Positions 8,971 to 20,536 are shown, counted from the stretch's first letter. The stretch: DNA of 64,000 nt from Rhynchopus sp. YZ270_cl-10 (GCA_964035575.1 OZ037885.1:620001-684000), one strand, 5' to 3'. Notes: generated by a model from the letters alone, not told the origin. Translations and numbers: made by a program.

Positions 8971-10757
8971 GAAACTTCAATGAAAAGTCCACCCACATGG
9001 CGGCCGCTTTGGCGCGCATCTGTTAGGACAGCCTTGACTGATACTTTGTGTTTGCGCACGATCGCCGTTTAAAGGCAGGTAGCTACCTGAGTCACAAAAA
9101 AATAGATAGGGGGTTCCCAAGCACCAGCCAAGAATCGGTTTGCGAGTGTGAAGAACACCCAAAAGACTATCGTCAAAGGCAACAAGAAGACTGCCTACGA
9201 CAACCACCAGGATTACTAATGCATACGAGCAGGGCATGTGGACTCAAGGTGGCACCTCACCTTCAGTTTTTGTGCACCGAGTTCCACCCAAGCGCTATGC
9301 AAACAGTCCATCCACATAGACGAGGTGTGTGCATGTCGGGCAATACACAGCGGTTCTGCAAACACAGATGTGGTGCAAACTAAGGTGGGTTTTGGGGTTG
9401 GCAGAGGCAAGGAATTTTATCCAAGGCGATATGATTCACTGCTACTAGCGGCATCACGCATGGCAACATCTTCAGAAGACGTTCGGTCACTCGGGCTGTC
9501 GTCTTTGCGTGATAAGATGGGGGTGCTTGCGTGTGAACGCCGCTTTCCGGGCCTCACGAGCTGACAGCTCATAGCTCGACACAGACGTGCCGGACCACAC
9601 GACCCAAGCGGGCTGTGCTGTGCTCGGAGTAAGACAAAGCAAACCCCATCCGTTGTTGTGAGGTGCGTGAACTGCCCCCCCGGTATGCTCATGGCTGAGA
9701 AGCCCGGCCTATACGACAGAGCGCGTGCATGCATCACCCTTGGCACAGCGAGAACGGGGCAACAGTAGCTAGCCTTACCGTAGGTAAATGTTGAACTACA
9801 AATGGGATCCAAACAATTTGAGTCGACTACCAACACTAGTCTGCAACGGACCGGGTGAGTTGTGAACATGCAACTGCCGCTCACAAGCAAATAGCGGCGA
9901 GGGAACCAAAGCAACGCTGTGGATGCTGCAATTTCTCCACCTCCACTACAGCTGAAGGCTAAGGAGCCATGGAGCCCACAGCAGTGGCAAAGACAACGGT
10001 TGGTAAGAATGACCTATGAGGGAGGGCTCATAGACGCATCTGCAGTTCAGGGACATAATAAAGTTGCCTTGACATACAACAGCCCTCTCGTGTACTTTGG
10101 TACATGACCGGCCCAACCATTCCGTCCTACATCCATTTCGTGGTTTACATCTGATATGTGCTGTTCCCGCTTCCAATCATCATCCAGATGAACGGGGATC
10201 ATTGCGAACACAGGGAGATGAATACTGTGTGATGCAGGGTCTGGTTGGGCAATAAATGCAGTAACTTCATCTTTGGAACCCAGAACGTCTGTTCTCTGGG
10301 GACTCAGAGGACGGAAAAATGATTTTTGAAAACCTTGTGCTGGTACCACTCCTGAACATCCGGAACACTCTCCAAGGAAGGGCACCACGAAGGCACCCCA
10401 TAGGGAACCCTGAAAGCATACATCCACAGCACAGAGGACCTATCCGCAAAGACATCGCGGTAACCTCGACATAAGCCCCCTGCCACCCAATACCCAGCCA
10501 TGGGAGGGGATGGCTTTGCTCAGAGCTCTTCACAGCGGTGTTGCCTAAGGTACCACCGCAGCGCTGCAGTGAGACGACAAGGAGAAACCTCTTGAGACAC
10601 CTCTTACGCTCTCCCTCAATCTGGGTGAGATTGGCATCAGAACATCGACTGTTCTCTCTTACGTCACACGGCAACAACGTGGACGCGACGCTCATGCTCC
10701 ACCTCGTGTGAGGTACCGTGCTCTTGCAGAGCAAGCTTGCGCCTCAGGAGCAGCCTC
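8971..10757. other. Unassigned complex sequence downstream of the rRNA-like fragment
   Basis: Unlike most of the window, this stretch has almost no A or T runs and looks like sequence under constraint or recently acquired, yet I see no protein domain in six frames. It ends with an R4-like repeat and a linked unit (10071-10250) that recurs at 56516-56665. Candidate contents are further rRNA pieces, a decayed element, or the 3' flank of the nucleoporin gene. Confidence 0.4.
10071..10250 (-). repeat. R4 repeat plus linked unit
   Basis: On the minus strand the order is a unit with CCCGTTCATCTGGATGATGA, then GGTCATGTACCAAAGTACACGAGAGGGCTGTTGTATG and a T-containing end. The same two-part arrangement, shorter in the middle, is at 56516-56665. 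The composite looks like a SINE. Confidence 0.6.
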
Positions 10758-13230
10758 TCACACGAGAGGGGAAGATGCAGCATCAGCCCGCGCCCCAGCC
10801 TTGTCGTAGGCCATGTGGATGGCTGCTTGCATTGTGGCGGATAGAGGGGGCATTCTGTAGTCCCCACCATACACAAGAGTGAGAGTGCAAGACCTGTCTG
10901 GATGGACAGCCCATTTCCACACTTTTAGCGCAACAGATTTTATCAAACAAAATAATGAAGAACTGTCGCGCGAACAGACGGAGACGAAGAAACTGGCCTG
11001 ACGCTTCGTCATTTCACCCAAAAGAAAAAAAGGGGAAATCGAAGTGTAGAAACCGCCCCCTGGATGTACCACCATGCTGCAGCCTTGGCAAATCGAAAGG
11101 TTCGATACTCCTGGGTATGTAAAATGGAATGTGAAACGACCATGGTCATTTCACATTTCACAATAAAGGTCCGTGAAAGAAAACCGCCCCTTTCGCAAAA
11201 ATCCCACCAGACTTTGACAAAACCCCGTAAACCCAGAACAAGGATTCCTAGTGCAAAACACCATTCCCCCACCCACAGATGCTACACAACGGTGAAGTAA
11301 AAGCACAAATTCAAGTAATTTACTTCACCGTCGTACGCCACCCCAAAACAAACGCAGAGAAATGAATGTGCCTCGTGCACACACACATCTAAAGGGGGGA
11401 GGCTAGGGGAGGACACTCTGCATACCACTGGGGTCTTGTGTAAAAATGGGCTTCGCTGCACTCATTGTGAAAACGGACGCTAAGGAGGGAAAGAAGGGAC
11501 TTTGTGTGTACTCACGTGTGGGAAGCCTTTCTGCAAGGAGAGGGTGTAGCTTAGTATTGACGCAGCGGCACAGCAGCACGTCAAAAGGTTGGTAAGATGT
11601 ACCTAAGCCTCGCTGTGCTCAGTCATCTAATAAAGCATTCTGAATGCAGACACTTTAACAGCATGCAGGGACCGCCGACAATCAGAAAATGTACTAAAAA
11701 AAAACACATATAATTGCCCGTATCGTAGTAACGAACCCCACCATCGTCGACAGCAACCCACCTCCCAGGTCTCCCGTAGAGTCTGTGACGCCTTCTGCGC
11801 GTACAGCGGGGCTGCTCCCACCCCCAAAAAAATTGTGACAAAAGGAATAACACCTGGCCACCCTGGACCCCAATTTCGCAGTGGTTCCTGCCAGGATACC
11901 TACCTGGAAAGTACAGCGTTTAACACTTCCCCCCCTTCCTCTCTCCCCTCTCGCAGTGCTTCCTCCGGTACCCTCCTTGGTAATGCCCCTCGAACAAACC
12001 AAAGACCCTGGGAGGAGAGAACTCCTACCTCCACAGAACGCAAATAGACTCGCCCTCACACTGACCCCACATCCACACCCCACACAGGCTCTGATCGAGC
12101 GACGGCAGCGCAAATCGTTACCATCCCACTAAGGACCCAGGTGACCCCTCCTATCCCCACCCCACACTCATCACCCCCTTTCCCCCAACACAGTGGTGAA
12201 AGGCAGCGACCCTCCCTCCTCATCCCCTCTCGGCGGATGAAGGAAAACAATCCACATTTTCTGTTTTGCGCAAAACTCATCTCAACTGCCACCTGCACGG
12301 AACATCATCCTACGTAGCTAGATTTCCCCCCTATCATCCCCACCCCCCTCCACGCCAGGTCGCCGAGCTGGGCGCGTGCGGTCTCGCAGAAGGCCTGCAC
12401 GTCGCCTGCACGGAGGCAGAGGTACGCGACGGCCCACCTGTCCATGTCGCCGCCAGCAGAGACGAAGTGGATGCGTGCGTGCTGCTCCGCCAGCTGGCGT
12501 GTCCCAACCGACTGCGAGTGCCCATACTCCCTGCGGAGGTACGTCGCAAAGTCTGCCTCAAGCAGCTCCCTGCAGGCAGACACACGCGCCAGCTCCCTGG
12601 GCAGGGCTGCCTCGCAGGGAGACGTCGTTGCCTGCACAAGGCTCTCCACCGCATCCCACAGCCCCTCCGCCGTGCGACGCAGATGCGCCGCACGCGGCCC
12701 ATCCGGAGAGCTAGACAGCTGACTTCGAGCATCAGTGTCACCATACCGACACAAATTTTCCCACCCACAGCTAAGAGCAACCCCCGAGGACATTTGATGC
12801 AGTTCTGCTGGTTTGTATTGCAAATCTTGCCATCGCCTCACCACATCCTTCCCAACATGCTGCCATTGCCGCAAGGCGATGGTGCGAATTGAGGGAGGAC
12901 GAGAAAAAAAAAATACCCTCCCGTTCTGCACAGTCCCGCAACGCAGAGTCGTACGCACACCTTGCAGGGTATGCGAGGTAGGTGACTGATGCGGCTGGAC
13001 ACATGAACACTGCAACACGCCACAACCTCAAAAAAAAAATACCCGCACCCACGTGGCTTGCGCGATTCGAGGGTTCTTGCAAGCGCAGCCCGTACACCCC
13101 ACGGCGAAGAGCAGCCCACAGGAGCCACCGAAGCCATGTGACGTTTGAGCTGCAACTCTTGCCCTCGCCTCACCACATCCTCACCCTCTCGTAACCAACA
13201 TGCTGCCATTGCCGCAAGGCGATGGTGCGA
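10758..13230 (-). CDS. Nucleoporin Nup93/Nic96 homologue, multi-exon (exons partly resolved)
   Basis: The last exon, 10893-10758, starts after CCAGACAG. It encodes [18 protein letters not shown] and 26 more residues, matching the Nup93 C-terminus (human TLITFAGMIPYRTSGD). An exon near 12722-12350 encodes [11 protein letters not shown], then [16 protein letters not shown], then [20 protein letters not shown]; the last part matches the family segment WALIYYCMRCGDLLAA. Around 12915-13010 a piece reads [19 protein letters not shown], like the Nup93 SLDNIEMAYARQIYIYNEK helix. Nup93 is a scaffold of the inner ring of the nuclear pore. The exons between 12350 and 10893 and the true start were not found, so the span is approximate. 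Part of the gene is duplicated (12826-13350). Confidence 0.65.
11369..11395 (-). repeat. R5 hairpin repeat
   Basis: On the minus strand it reads AGATGTGTGTGTGCACGAGG, then CACATTCATT. TGTG and CACA pair around a CACGAGG core. It lies in the Nup93 gene region, probably an intron. Other R5 copies: 18547-18575, 44549-44578, 49565-49590, 62300-62340, 63143-63170. Confidence 0.55.
11592..11630 (-). repeat. R1 hairpin repeat
   Basis: R1 copy on the minus strand with GAGCACAGCGAGGCTTAGG, then TACATCTTACC. It is divergent in the loop but keeps the stem. It lies within the Nup93 gene region. Confidence 0.55.
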
Positions 13231-13350
13231 ATTGAGGTACGAAAAAAATATATATCCCCCGCTCTGCACAGTCCTGCAACGCAGAGTCGTACGCACACCT
13301 TGCAGGGTATGCGAGGTGGGTGACTGATGCGGCTAGACACACATGGACAC
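12826..13350. repeat. Direct duplication of about 190 bp within the Nup93 gene
   Basis: Bases 12826-13019 and 13157-13345 share a long block (ATGCTGCCATTGCCGCAAGG, then AACGCAGAGTCGTACGCACA, then GCAGGGTATGCGAGGT). The block includes the coding-looking segment [17 protein letters not shown] and a T-rich tract with a donor-like GGGTATTTT in the left copy; the right copy has GGGGATATAT there. So one copy keeps a usable splice donor and the other does not. Confidence 0.7.
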
Positions 13351-13600
13351 ATGGACACATGGACACATGGACACATGGACACATGGACACATGGACACAT
13401 GGACACATGGACACATGGACACATGGACACATGGACACATGGACACATGGACACATGGACACATGGACACATGGACACATGGACACATGGACACATGGAC
13501 ACATGGACACATGGACACATGGACACATGGACACATGGACACATGGACACATGGACACATGGACACATGGACACATGGACACATGGACACATGGACACAT
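13338..13600. repeat. 8-bp minisatellite (ATGGACAC), about 33 copies
   Basis: Near-perfect tandem ATGGACAC units, followed by short CAACAT and CACCT repeats up to about 13655. The period is not a multiple of three and the unit lacks stops, so every frame is open through the array; these frames are artefacts. The array borders the duplicated part of the Nup93 gene. Confidence 0.95.
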
Positions 13601-13737
13601 GCAACATCAACATCAACATCAACATCCTTTTCGCCTCACCTCACCTCACCTCACTACACCTTCTCTCCCAAGGCCTCTTCTGCCCATGACCAGACGGCCG
13701 TACACAAACCCCTTCACCCACCTCCCAAAAAAAGAAG

Positions 13738-15055
13738 AAGTAGAAAGTGCAAACCTCCTCGTAGTTGGCGGACGCAGGGACCAGCTCTCTTTAAAACAGA
13801 AGAACGGTTTTGTAAGATGGCCGCATACGTGTACAGTCACCCGACACACCATCGACGGTTGTAATCCCCACCCCACCACCTATCACCTACACCTCATGTT
13901 TCTCTGTGTCTCCACCTCCACATCGTCAACACCTTCCAACACAACACAACGTGTATGGGAGGATGCACAACACACCATACGACAGCTCTGGCTGTACAAC
14001 GCAACACCCCCAGCCCCATTCCCCTCCCTTCCCCCTGCTCAACAAGGGACGACACCCATTGCCCGGGAAGGCTTCACAGACAGCATGCAAATACAGGAAA
14101 AAAAGGAGCAAACCTTTTTTTGGTTGTGTTTGCAGGTCAAGGTGAATATGGCAATGTGCGTACGGCCCCTTCCTTCCCACCCCCTTCCTTCTGTTGCAAA
14201 AAATATTGTTGTGTCAGCTGAAGGTCTAAACAGTCTCGTCTGCTCCACAAATGCAAGAAGCCTGCGCCACGCATACCCACCAACGCCGTGTATGATGTAA
14301 ACACCCAACCCCCCCTAATGTGCAATATTCCACGCAAGAAGTGCCCATAACTGCTGTCAGATGACACAACAACCTCAAGAACGATGTGCTGCGCATTGAG
14401 GACACACAGCTCCTCCGCCTGGTTTCATACCACACCACACCCACACCCCCACCCACCCGAAGTTTCGAACGGCATTTGGCATAGACCTGAGTGTGTCGCC
14501 AAACCCTTTGCCAAAGAGCCGTCTGCACATCAGCTCATGGACAGCCTTTCACAACACAGAACCGCACGCTCCATCATCACAAAGTGACGAAGGGCGGGGT
14601 TGAAATAAAGGATTTGATTTCCACCTTCTAAGCTTGCGTACTGAGTCGCCTGGCCCTCAGTAAGGTGACACCCTGTGCACCATCCGTCCTGCCAACATCC
14701 CTTCCTGATATATCTGATGTACATCCGTAGGGCAACAGCGGAGGTGGATAGTGCAGCCAGGTGCAGCCAAGTATATCCACTGCACCACACCCCCGACTCC
14801 AAGCCGTCGTTGGTTCCACTGTGATTCTCCTCCAATCAGCCCCCTCAGCCCTCTTCTTACCCCACCCAAGTCGTGACAAAAAAATACACCCCCTTTTTTT
14901 ATTATGCAAAAACACATCAGGGAAGGAGGGTCTGCGCGGGGATGGGGAAGGGAGGGGGTGGTATCGCCATCAAACGAAGTCGCCACCTGGACATAGCCGC
15001 GTACAAAAAGAAAGGCACACACTTCGGAGGGGGGGTCTAAGGTTTCCCATCCCAT
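13738..15055 (-). other. Possible small exons of an unidentified minus-strand gene
   Basis: Several short minus-strand stretches look protein-coding in composition. One is at 15055 (MGWETLDPPSEVCAFLFVRG), one near 14750-14635 (SDISGRDVGRTDGAQGVTLL), one at about 14545-14455 after GTGAAAG (AVHELMCRRLFGKGFGDTL), and one at about 14425-14315 after AACCAG (AEELCVLNAQHIVLEVVVSS). They could be 5' exons of the Nup93 gene or of another gene. I recognise no domain and did not manage consistent joins. An R3 repeat sits at 13738-13795. Confidence 0.35.
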
Positions 15056-15489
15056 GCATACATAAGGTACTCATAATATTTTTGTAGTACAAAAAGGTCG
15101 ACAAAATACCTAAACTCTGCCAACTTATTTGGATGCCAAGTTTTTTGGAGTACTGTAATCAAGACAACTGGGAGAGGCACCCTCATACCGAAGGACCAAA
15201 AAACCCGAGCAAAGCGACCCTGCTCGGCGTTGGTTGCTTCTATTCTCCCTAAGCTTTGCCTGAGCTTAGGAGGGCTTGAGCAATTAATCGAACAATTGAT
15301 TTTTCATCACCACCCCTCTCTCCTCCCTTTTTTTGTTTTTGCAAAACTGCGGCAAAGAAAAAGGTGTATTGAAAACACGCTTCTCATCGAACATCACCGC
15401 AAAAAAAAAAAAAGCACCCTCTGAGGCAGGCTTTGCGCTAACTTCTGTCCTTTGTCCCGGGATTTTTGGATATTTTTGTGGTGCGTTTT

Positions 15490-16770
15490 TTTTTTGCAAA
15501 CCGGGGTTTCCTTACTGGGGGGGGGCGAATAAGAGATCAGGGGTGAATAAGAGATCAGGGCCGAATAAGAGATCAGGTTGAGATTTTGGGGGTATTTTTT
15601 TTTTTTTTTTTTGCATGCAACAGGGTTTTATCTTGAAAAAACATTTTGAAATTTTACCCTGTCTACCCGGTCTGGCAAAAAAGTGGTCAAAAAAATATTT
15701 TTGCCTCCGGCGAAAATGTCTTTTTGCTTTTTTCCCCCCAAAAAAAAATTTTTATTTTTGGCTCGTCCGTTCGCCTAATAAGAGATGCCACATCTCTTAT
15801 TCGCCCCCCCCCCAGTAAGAAAACCAGAGAATCTCATATTTCATAGTAAGGGTACTTTAGAGTGTTTTCACACACACATGTGACCCCACCGTGGAGAGCA
15901 ATCGGCTCGCGCGATCAAAAGAAAGCAGAGAAGAGGGAAAAGAAAAAAAGAAAAAAGTTGGGTACCGTGCGCCTGCGGCGCTACCTGTTCCTACCCTCCT
16001 TTATGTTTAAACATGATGTACTTATGTACAGTTCATTTTATTTTGAGTACGACTCCACATCCCCCCTGAGGATGATCCCCCCTCCCTCACGGATAAAGAT
16101 TGATTAGGACGCCATGGGGCACACCTCCGAGGCCATAACCGTCCTGGGTTTTCTCACTCTTCTCTGTGGTCACTGAAACCCCACCGCCATCACTACATTA
16201 CCGATAGCTTCTTCAGTACGTTGGGTTTTCAGACCTGAAAATAACCCTTGTTTACGAGTATGGGCTCATGTTTTGTCAAATTTTAAGTCGCTGCATTTTT
16301 GTCCATTTTTCCGTACATCCCCCACCACAATCCGGGATTGGTTCGGAAATGCAACAAAACGACCTCTTGGCGGGAGAAAGCCACAGGAAATTTACGCACT
16401 TTTTGCAAACAGGGGTTTCCTTACTAAAACCAGAGGAATCTCATCGTCCAGAGTACTTTAGAGTGTTTTTGCGCACACATGTGACCCCACCGTGGAGAGC
16501 AATCGGCTCGTGCAATCAAAAGAAAGCAGAAAAAAGGGAAAAATAAAAAGACAAAAGTTGGGTACCGTGCGCCTGCGGCGCTACCTGTTCCCAGTCAAAA
16601 CACCACAATTTCATCTGAATTTGGGTTTTCAGACCTGAAAATGCCCCTTGTTTAAGAGTATGGGTTCACATTTTGTGAAAATTTAAGTCACTAAAATTTT
16701 GTCCATTTTCCCGAATATGCCCCACCACAACGCGGGATTGGCTCGGAAATGCCACAAAACACTGTTTTTT
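15490..16770. repeat. Two direct copies of a dispersed repeat
   Basis: One copy runs about 15490-16385 (with the TA-flanked element inside it), the second about 16400-16770, and a third is at 58717-59040. Shared landmarks in order are GCAAACMGGGGTTTCC, CATGTGACCCCACCGTGGAG, GGTACCGTGCGCCTGCGGCG, TTTTCAGACCTGAAAAT and TTTTGTCCATTTTYCCG. No protein is encoded. The first two copies are in tandem. Confidence 0.7.
15515..15815. mobile_element. 301-bp TA-flanked inverted-repeat element
   Basis: The left end CTGGGGGGGGGCGAATAAGA and the right end are inverted copies, each flanked by TA (15513-15514 and 15816-15817). A related locus at 16410-16445 has the same flanks (GGGGTTTCCTTA, then AAAACCAGAG) without the element, and a second empty relative is at 58717-58735. 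Near the left end a GAATAAGAGATCAGG unit repeats three times. A TA target fits Tc1/mariner-like or Stowaway-type elements. No coding region is present. Confidence 0.75.
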
Positions 16771-16969
16771 CACCCCCTGACGCACAACTATTTGAGGTGC
16801 GTTTTTTTGGTCCCGAAAGACGATTTTTCAGATTTTTTTCCAAAAGTTAGCGCGAAGCCTGCTCTGAGGTTCACAACAGCCAGTCACCTTCTCTCCAGTC
16901 CGCTGACTGAACGTCATTTATTTCACCGTTGTGAAGATGGTCTCCATCTCGTGCCATTTTTTTTTCTTC

Positions 16970-18167
16970 TTAGATTTGAGATGTTTGGAATATCGCTAAG
17001 AGTGCGTCACCTTCAGACCGAACAAGCGATTTATTATCACTACCACGTCTGTGTTCTTCTGAGAGGCCAAGACTCGAGGTGGGATCGCTACGTTTTTGCA
17101 TTTCCTTGCGGATGGCGTGTAGACGTGCTTCGTTGGAGATAACTTCACGCTGCGCAACCATAAACGATATTGCCCACACCGGCATCATAAATACTATAAC
17201 GATCATGAGAGGTGCCATCATCCGTCCAGCATGCGTCTTCGGCTCCCACTTCCGCAAATTGTGAATAAATTGCCTTCTTTTGAAATTCGGGTCAATCATC
17301 AATTCTCTAAAATGCTTTGAAAAAGCGGACGCATTTTCTGTTATGATCCTTTTAGATCCTTCAATGGTTAAGGCAAGAGCTGAGCCGGTGTGGTTGGGGG
17401 GTGGTGTGGAGGAGGAGGAGGAGGGTGTTTTTGCGGCAGTTTTTTTTGCGCGGAAGGGAGAGGTGATGGCGCGTTTTGCTGCGGCTGCGGTGTCGTAGGA
17501 TTTTGCGTAGAGGCGCTGTGCAGGGTAGATGAAACGCTTGCGGGTGTACTGTATCGCAGGGCGCCACACCACGTAGGTGCCCTCTATGGTCTCCCGCTTC
17601 GTATCCGCAAAGGTTTTGTTCCCAATACTGCCAAGCTTTGTCGAGGCTGATTTGTACTGCAGTTCACGTCCTAACTTTGTGCGTTTGGCTCGCTCCTCTC
17701 TCTGTGAAAGTTATGTAAGGTGTAATGTCTTAAGAGAGGTGTAATATAGAAACATCGAAAGAGAAAGGAGTGTGGTAACAAAGGAGAATGAAAAAGGTGT
17801 GAGGGGAGAAATAGAAACTTAACACTCATCACACGATAAAAATTCATGGGAGACAGGTTGTGGCGAAACGCAGGTATAGAAAAATTGAAATAGAAAGGTG
17901 TGGTGAAAAAAGGAGAATTCATGAAAAGGTGTGAGGGGAGAAAAAAATGACCGGAAATTGGTGAGAGAGAGAGAGAAATATGATGAATGTCCTGATTAAG
18001 ATGGATAAATTAGAGAAAAGGGGAGGGGGGTGGTGTATGCATACCCAGGACTGGAATGGCTTCATGACAGTGCGTGGGTTTGCTGCAAACCCACGCGCGA
18101 CCCGCATGGAGGTGATGAAGCTGTCCTGCATGCTTGCGTTGACACGCGCAAAGCTGTAGCGTGTCAT
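16970..18167 (-). CDS. Single-pass membrane protein, two exons, family not recognised
   Basis: Exon 1 is 18167-18045 (41 codons, starting MTRYSFARVNAS) and exon 2 is 17701-16970. They join in phase 0 across a 343-base intron (GTATGC to TTTCACAG), giving QSW then REERAKR and 284 residues in all. The N-terminus is basic and amphipathic with no acidic residues in its first 14 positions, which would suit a mitochondrial targeting sequence (inference). A serine/proline linker lies near residue 135. One hydrophobic helix, MMAPLMIVIVFMMPVWAISF, is at about residues 205-225, followed by a charged tail. I do not recognise the family. A pyrimidine tract ending CACAG lies upstream of the ATG. Confidence 0.75.
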
Positions 18168-18546
18168 CGTCTCGTTGTTGCGTAGACTTGCGTTGTGTGT
18201 GTATTTTTTTTTTTAATGCCGTGCGGCTGTGTACACAGGCTCTCCCGAGGATTGATGTATCCGTTCGCCCGTTGTCTGTGGGTGTGTGGGTAATATGAGA
18301 GCTGAGAGACGAGAGAGAGAGAGAGAGGGTAAAAAGGAGGGGAGGCTTTTTTTTTTGTTGTACCTCACACTTTACATGACTCTGCACTTATGTCGAGGGG
18401 GGGGGGTGTGTGGTTCTCTCGTATCTAGGCCGGCCCAGAGAAACGGATGGGGGAGATTTGTGGGAATTTTTGGGGGGGGAGCCCGCTTATTATCTGGGAG
18501 GCAACCGAATATGAGAAAAGGGGGGGAAAGACAAAATTGTAAGACA

Positions 18547-18575
18547 AATGTGCCTCTCGTGCACACATGCCTGAT
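18547..18575 (-). repeat. R5 hairpin repeat
   Basis: On the minus strand it reads GCATGTGTGCACGAGAGGCA, then CATTTGTCTTAC. TGTGC and GCACA form a stem around ACGAGAG. It has the same loop as R1 but a different stem. Confidence 0.7.
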
Positions 18576-18626
18576 CTTTACCACATATCGTTAAACGAGA
18601 AAAAGAAAAAATAAAACAGAAAAAGG

Positions 18627-18665
18627 TTAAAGATGAACCTAAGCCTCTCTGTGTTTCATCACCTA
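18627..18665 (-). repeat. R1 hairpin repeat
   Basis: On the minus strand: GAGAGGCTTAGGTTCATCTT, then TAACCTTTTT. The left stem is partly decayed. Confidence 0.6.
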
Positions 18666-18808
18666 AATTTGTGTCTATTCCACTTCCTTGGGTTTAACTG
18701 CGTTCACCTTTCCCTCCTGCAGTTCTTTTTCTGGTGAATAGGTGCACATGAACCCCTCTGGACACAACGGTCCACTGAAAATGCAAAAAAGGAGAAATTT
18801 TTTTTTTT

Positions 18809-18842
18809 GTAAGATGATCCTAAGCCTCTCATTGCTAGGATA
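18809..18842 (-). repeat. R1 hairpin repeat
   Basis: On the minus strand: CCTAGCAATGAGAGGCTTAGG, then ATCATCTTAC and a run of T. The CTAGC and GCTTAG sides still pair partly. Confidence 0.6.
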
Positions 18843-18888
18843 GGATATAGAACCGGCTGGTTAGTCACCTTCCAACAAAAAAAAAAAG

Positions 18889-18925
18889 TTTATAAGAACC
18901 CAAACCTCTGCTGCGTAGTCACCTT
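18889..18925 (-). repeat. R1 hairpin repeat
   Basis: On the minus strand: AAGGTGACTACGCAGCAGAG, then GTTTGGGTTCTTATAAAC and a T run. Confidence 0.65.
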
Positions 18926-20252
18926 CCTCAAGATAGGCAGACAGGCATAGTAAGGCACATCCTTCGTGTTAAACGCCTCTGTGCACCAAGGCACCGCTTG
19001 ATCACCCCAGCAGAGGGACATATACCTTTTCCCCACAAATTCATTTAATCCTGAGTTATGTACCAGGTTTCCCAAGGGGAATTTTCTTGTGTAACAGGCC
19101 AACGGGTTATTTGAGTAATAGACGAAGTGCGAAGCACGACGGGCCAAAGGGTAGTGGGGGAGAGAGGTAGAGATAAATCGTACAAGTGGAACACGTTTTT
19201 GTTTTCTTTTTGGTTTTTTTTTATTTCGTTTCGGGTTTGTTAAGACTTTTGAGTTTCACCTATAGGGTAGCAACCACACTTTTTAATTCACAGAATCAAC
19301 AAAGGGGGGTGGGGGAAATTGTTAACTTGCCGACACCTCAGCATTGAGCAAACCAGCAGGAATACAGGCAACAAAAAAAAATAATGTTCAACATCGCATC
19401 CAAGACCTGACCTCACCTACAGCAAGACTACCCCGATAGCCCATCGGGAATCAATATACACTGCTACAGAGCGAACCGGGGCAGCTACCAAAAGGGCCTT
19501 AACGTGAGAGCGAAACCTGGACTGTGTAGACTTGCTCGCATGGCAAGCTCCACGAATCCAACAGGGTTACCTTTTGGTGCGTGACCAGGACACCCGATGG
19601 GTGGACCCGACCAACCATGCTCACACCCATTCGACAAAAAAGGGGGCTTCTTAGAACAAAAGACTTATAAGTTATGTATAATCTGAGACCTTGGTATTGC
19701 CTGTTACCACCCACCCACCCCCCTTCACCCAATGGTTGGAGTTGTGTATCCTGATGTATTCTTTTTGTACCGTCAGAAAACACTGTATTTGCCGTTTGCA
19801 TCGACAATCTCCTACCTGAGGGTAGGTTTTGTGGACAGAAGGTATTTTGACAGGAAAGTTACTTTGCGTCACTTTTGTTCGTGAGATGGGGAGGGGAGGT
19901 GGGAGGGGTTACCTAATGTCAATTTTTTTTCTCGTTTTTTCTTCTCCCACAACCTTGTTTCGTTCTTTCCTGCATAAAAGACTTTTTGTGCATTTTTTTT
20001 TTCTCGAATATAAAAACAAAAAGATAGTGGCGTTCTTAGACACCTCAACGAATGCATTACCATACACCAAAGATTCTCAGATACATCGCAAGCGTCACGC
20101 ATTTTGGTCACCTTTTTTAAAAAAGAATTTTGGAAGATAAGCCTGAGCTCGCACTGTGCTTGCCCTACTATGCTTGCCTACTCCGCAACGCAATACGATT
20201 GAAAGAAGAGTAAGATGAATCATGCATTTTGCCTTAAATAAATAGAAAAAAG

Positions 20253-20292
20253 TTTATAAGATGAACCTAAGCCTCTCGTGCGTAGTCACCTT
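20253..20292 (-). repeat. R1 hairpin repeat (near-consensus)
   Basis: On the minus strand: AAGGTGACTACGCACGAGAG, then GCTTAGGTTCATCTTATAAAC and TTTTTT. The outer pair AAGGTGA with TCATCTT and the inner pair CTACGC with GCTTAG enclose the ACGAGAG loop. Confidence 0.8.
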
Positions 20293-20536
20293 GAGGGGAA
20301 ACAAGGAGAACAAGCCCATCTCACCCACCCATCCCTTATTCTTTCGTTCTCGATAAAAAAAGCGTATGAGATGAACCTACGTCTCTCTCTATCTCTGCCT
20401 GGTCCCCTTAAACACAATCGTTGTCACATTCAAAAAAGATGCAGTTGGCAGTACAGCACTTCACCTGAGCATCACCGGAAATGCGCTGGTTCTCCGTGTT
20501 CTCTGTCTTGTTCTTCTCATCGAATAAGAATAGATT

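Larger units (their letters stand above)
18168..20536. other. Long non-coding stretch with a cluster of R1 repeats
   Basis: No recognisable exon. It holds an R5 copy (18547-18575) and R1 copies at 18627-18665, 18809-18842, 18889-18925, 20253-20292 and a weaker one at about 20362-20390. It also has a CT-rich tract near 18311-18330 (minus-strand polypyrimidine). The 5' leader of the membrane-protein gene and the 3' flank of the first GH51 gene must lie here. Confidence 0.55.

Noticed and set aside
8987-9003. 17-base match (GTCCACCCACATGGCGG) to the ankyrin gene at 2468-2484
   Set aside because: The match does not continue on either side, so I treat it as coincidence or a trace too short to interpret.
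10267-10734. 155-residue minus-strand frame beyond the Nup93 stop
   Set aside because: No domain or exon borders; composition is not clearly coding. Left as unassigned sequence.
13170-14300. Long open frames over the ATGGACAC array on both strands
   Set aside because: All frames are open through an 8-bp unit lacking stops; no coding bias or domain outside the array supports them.
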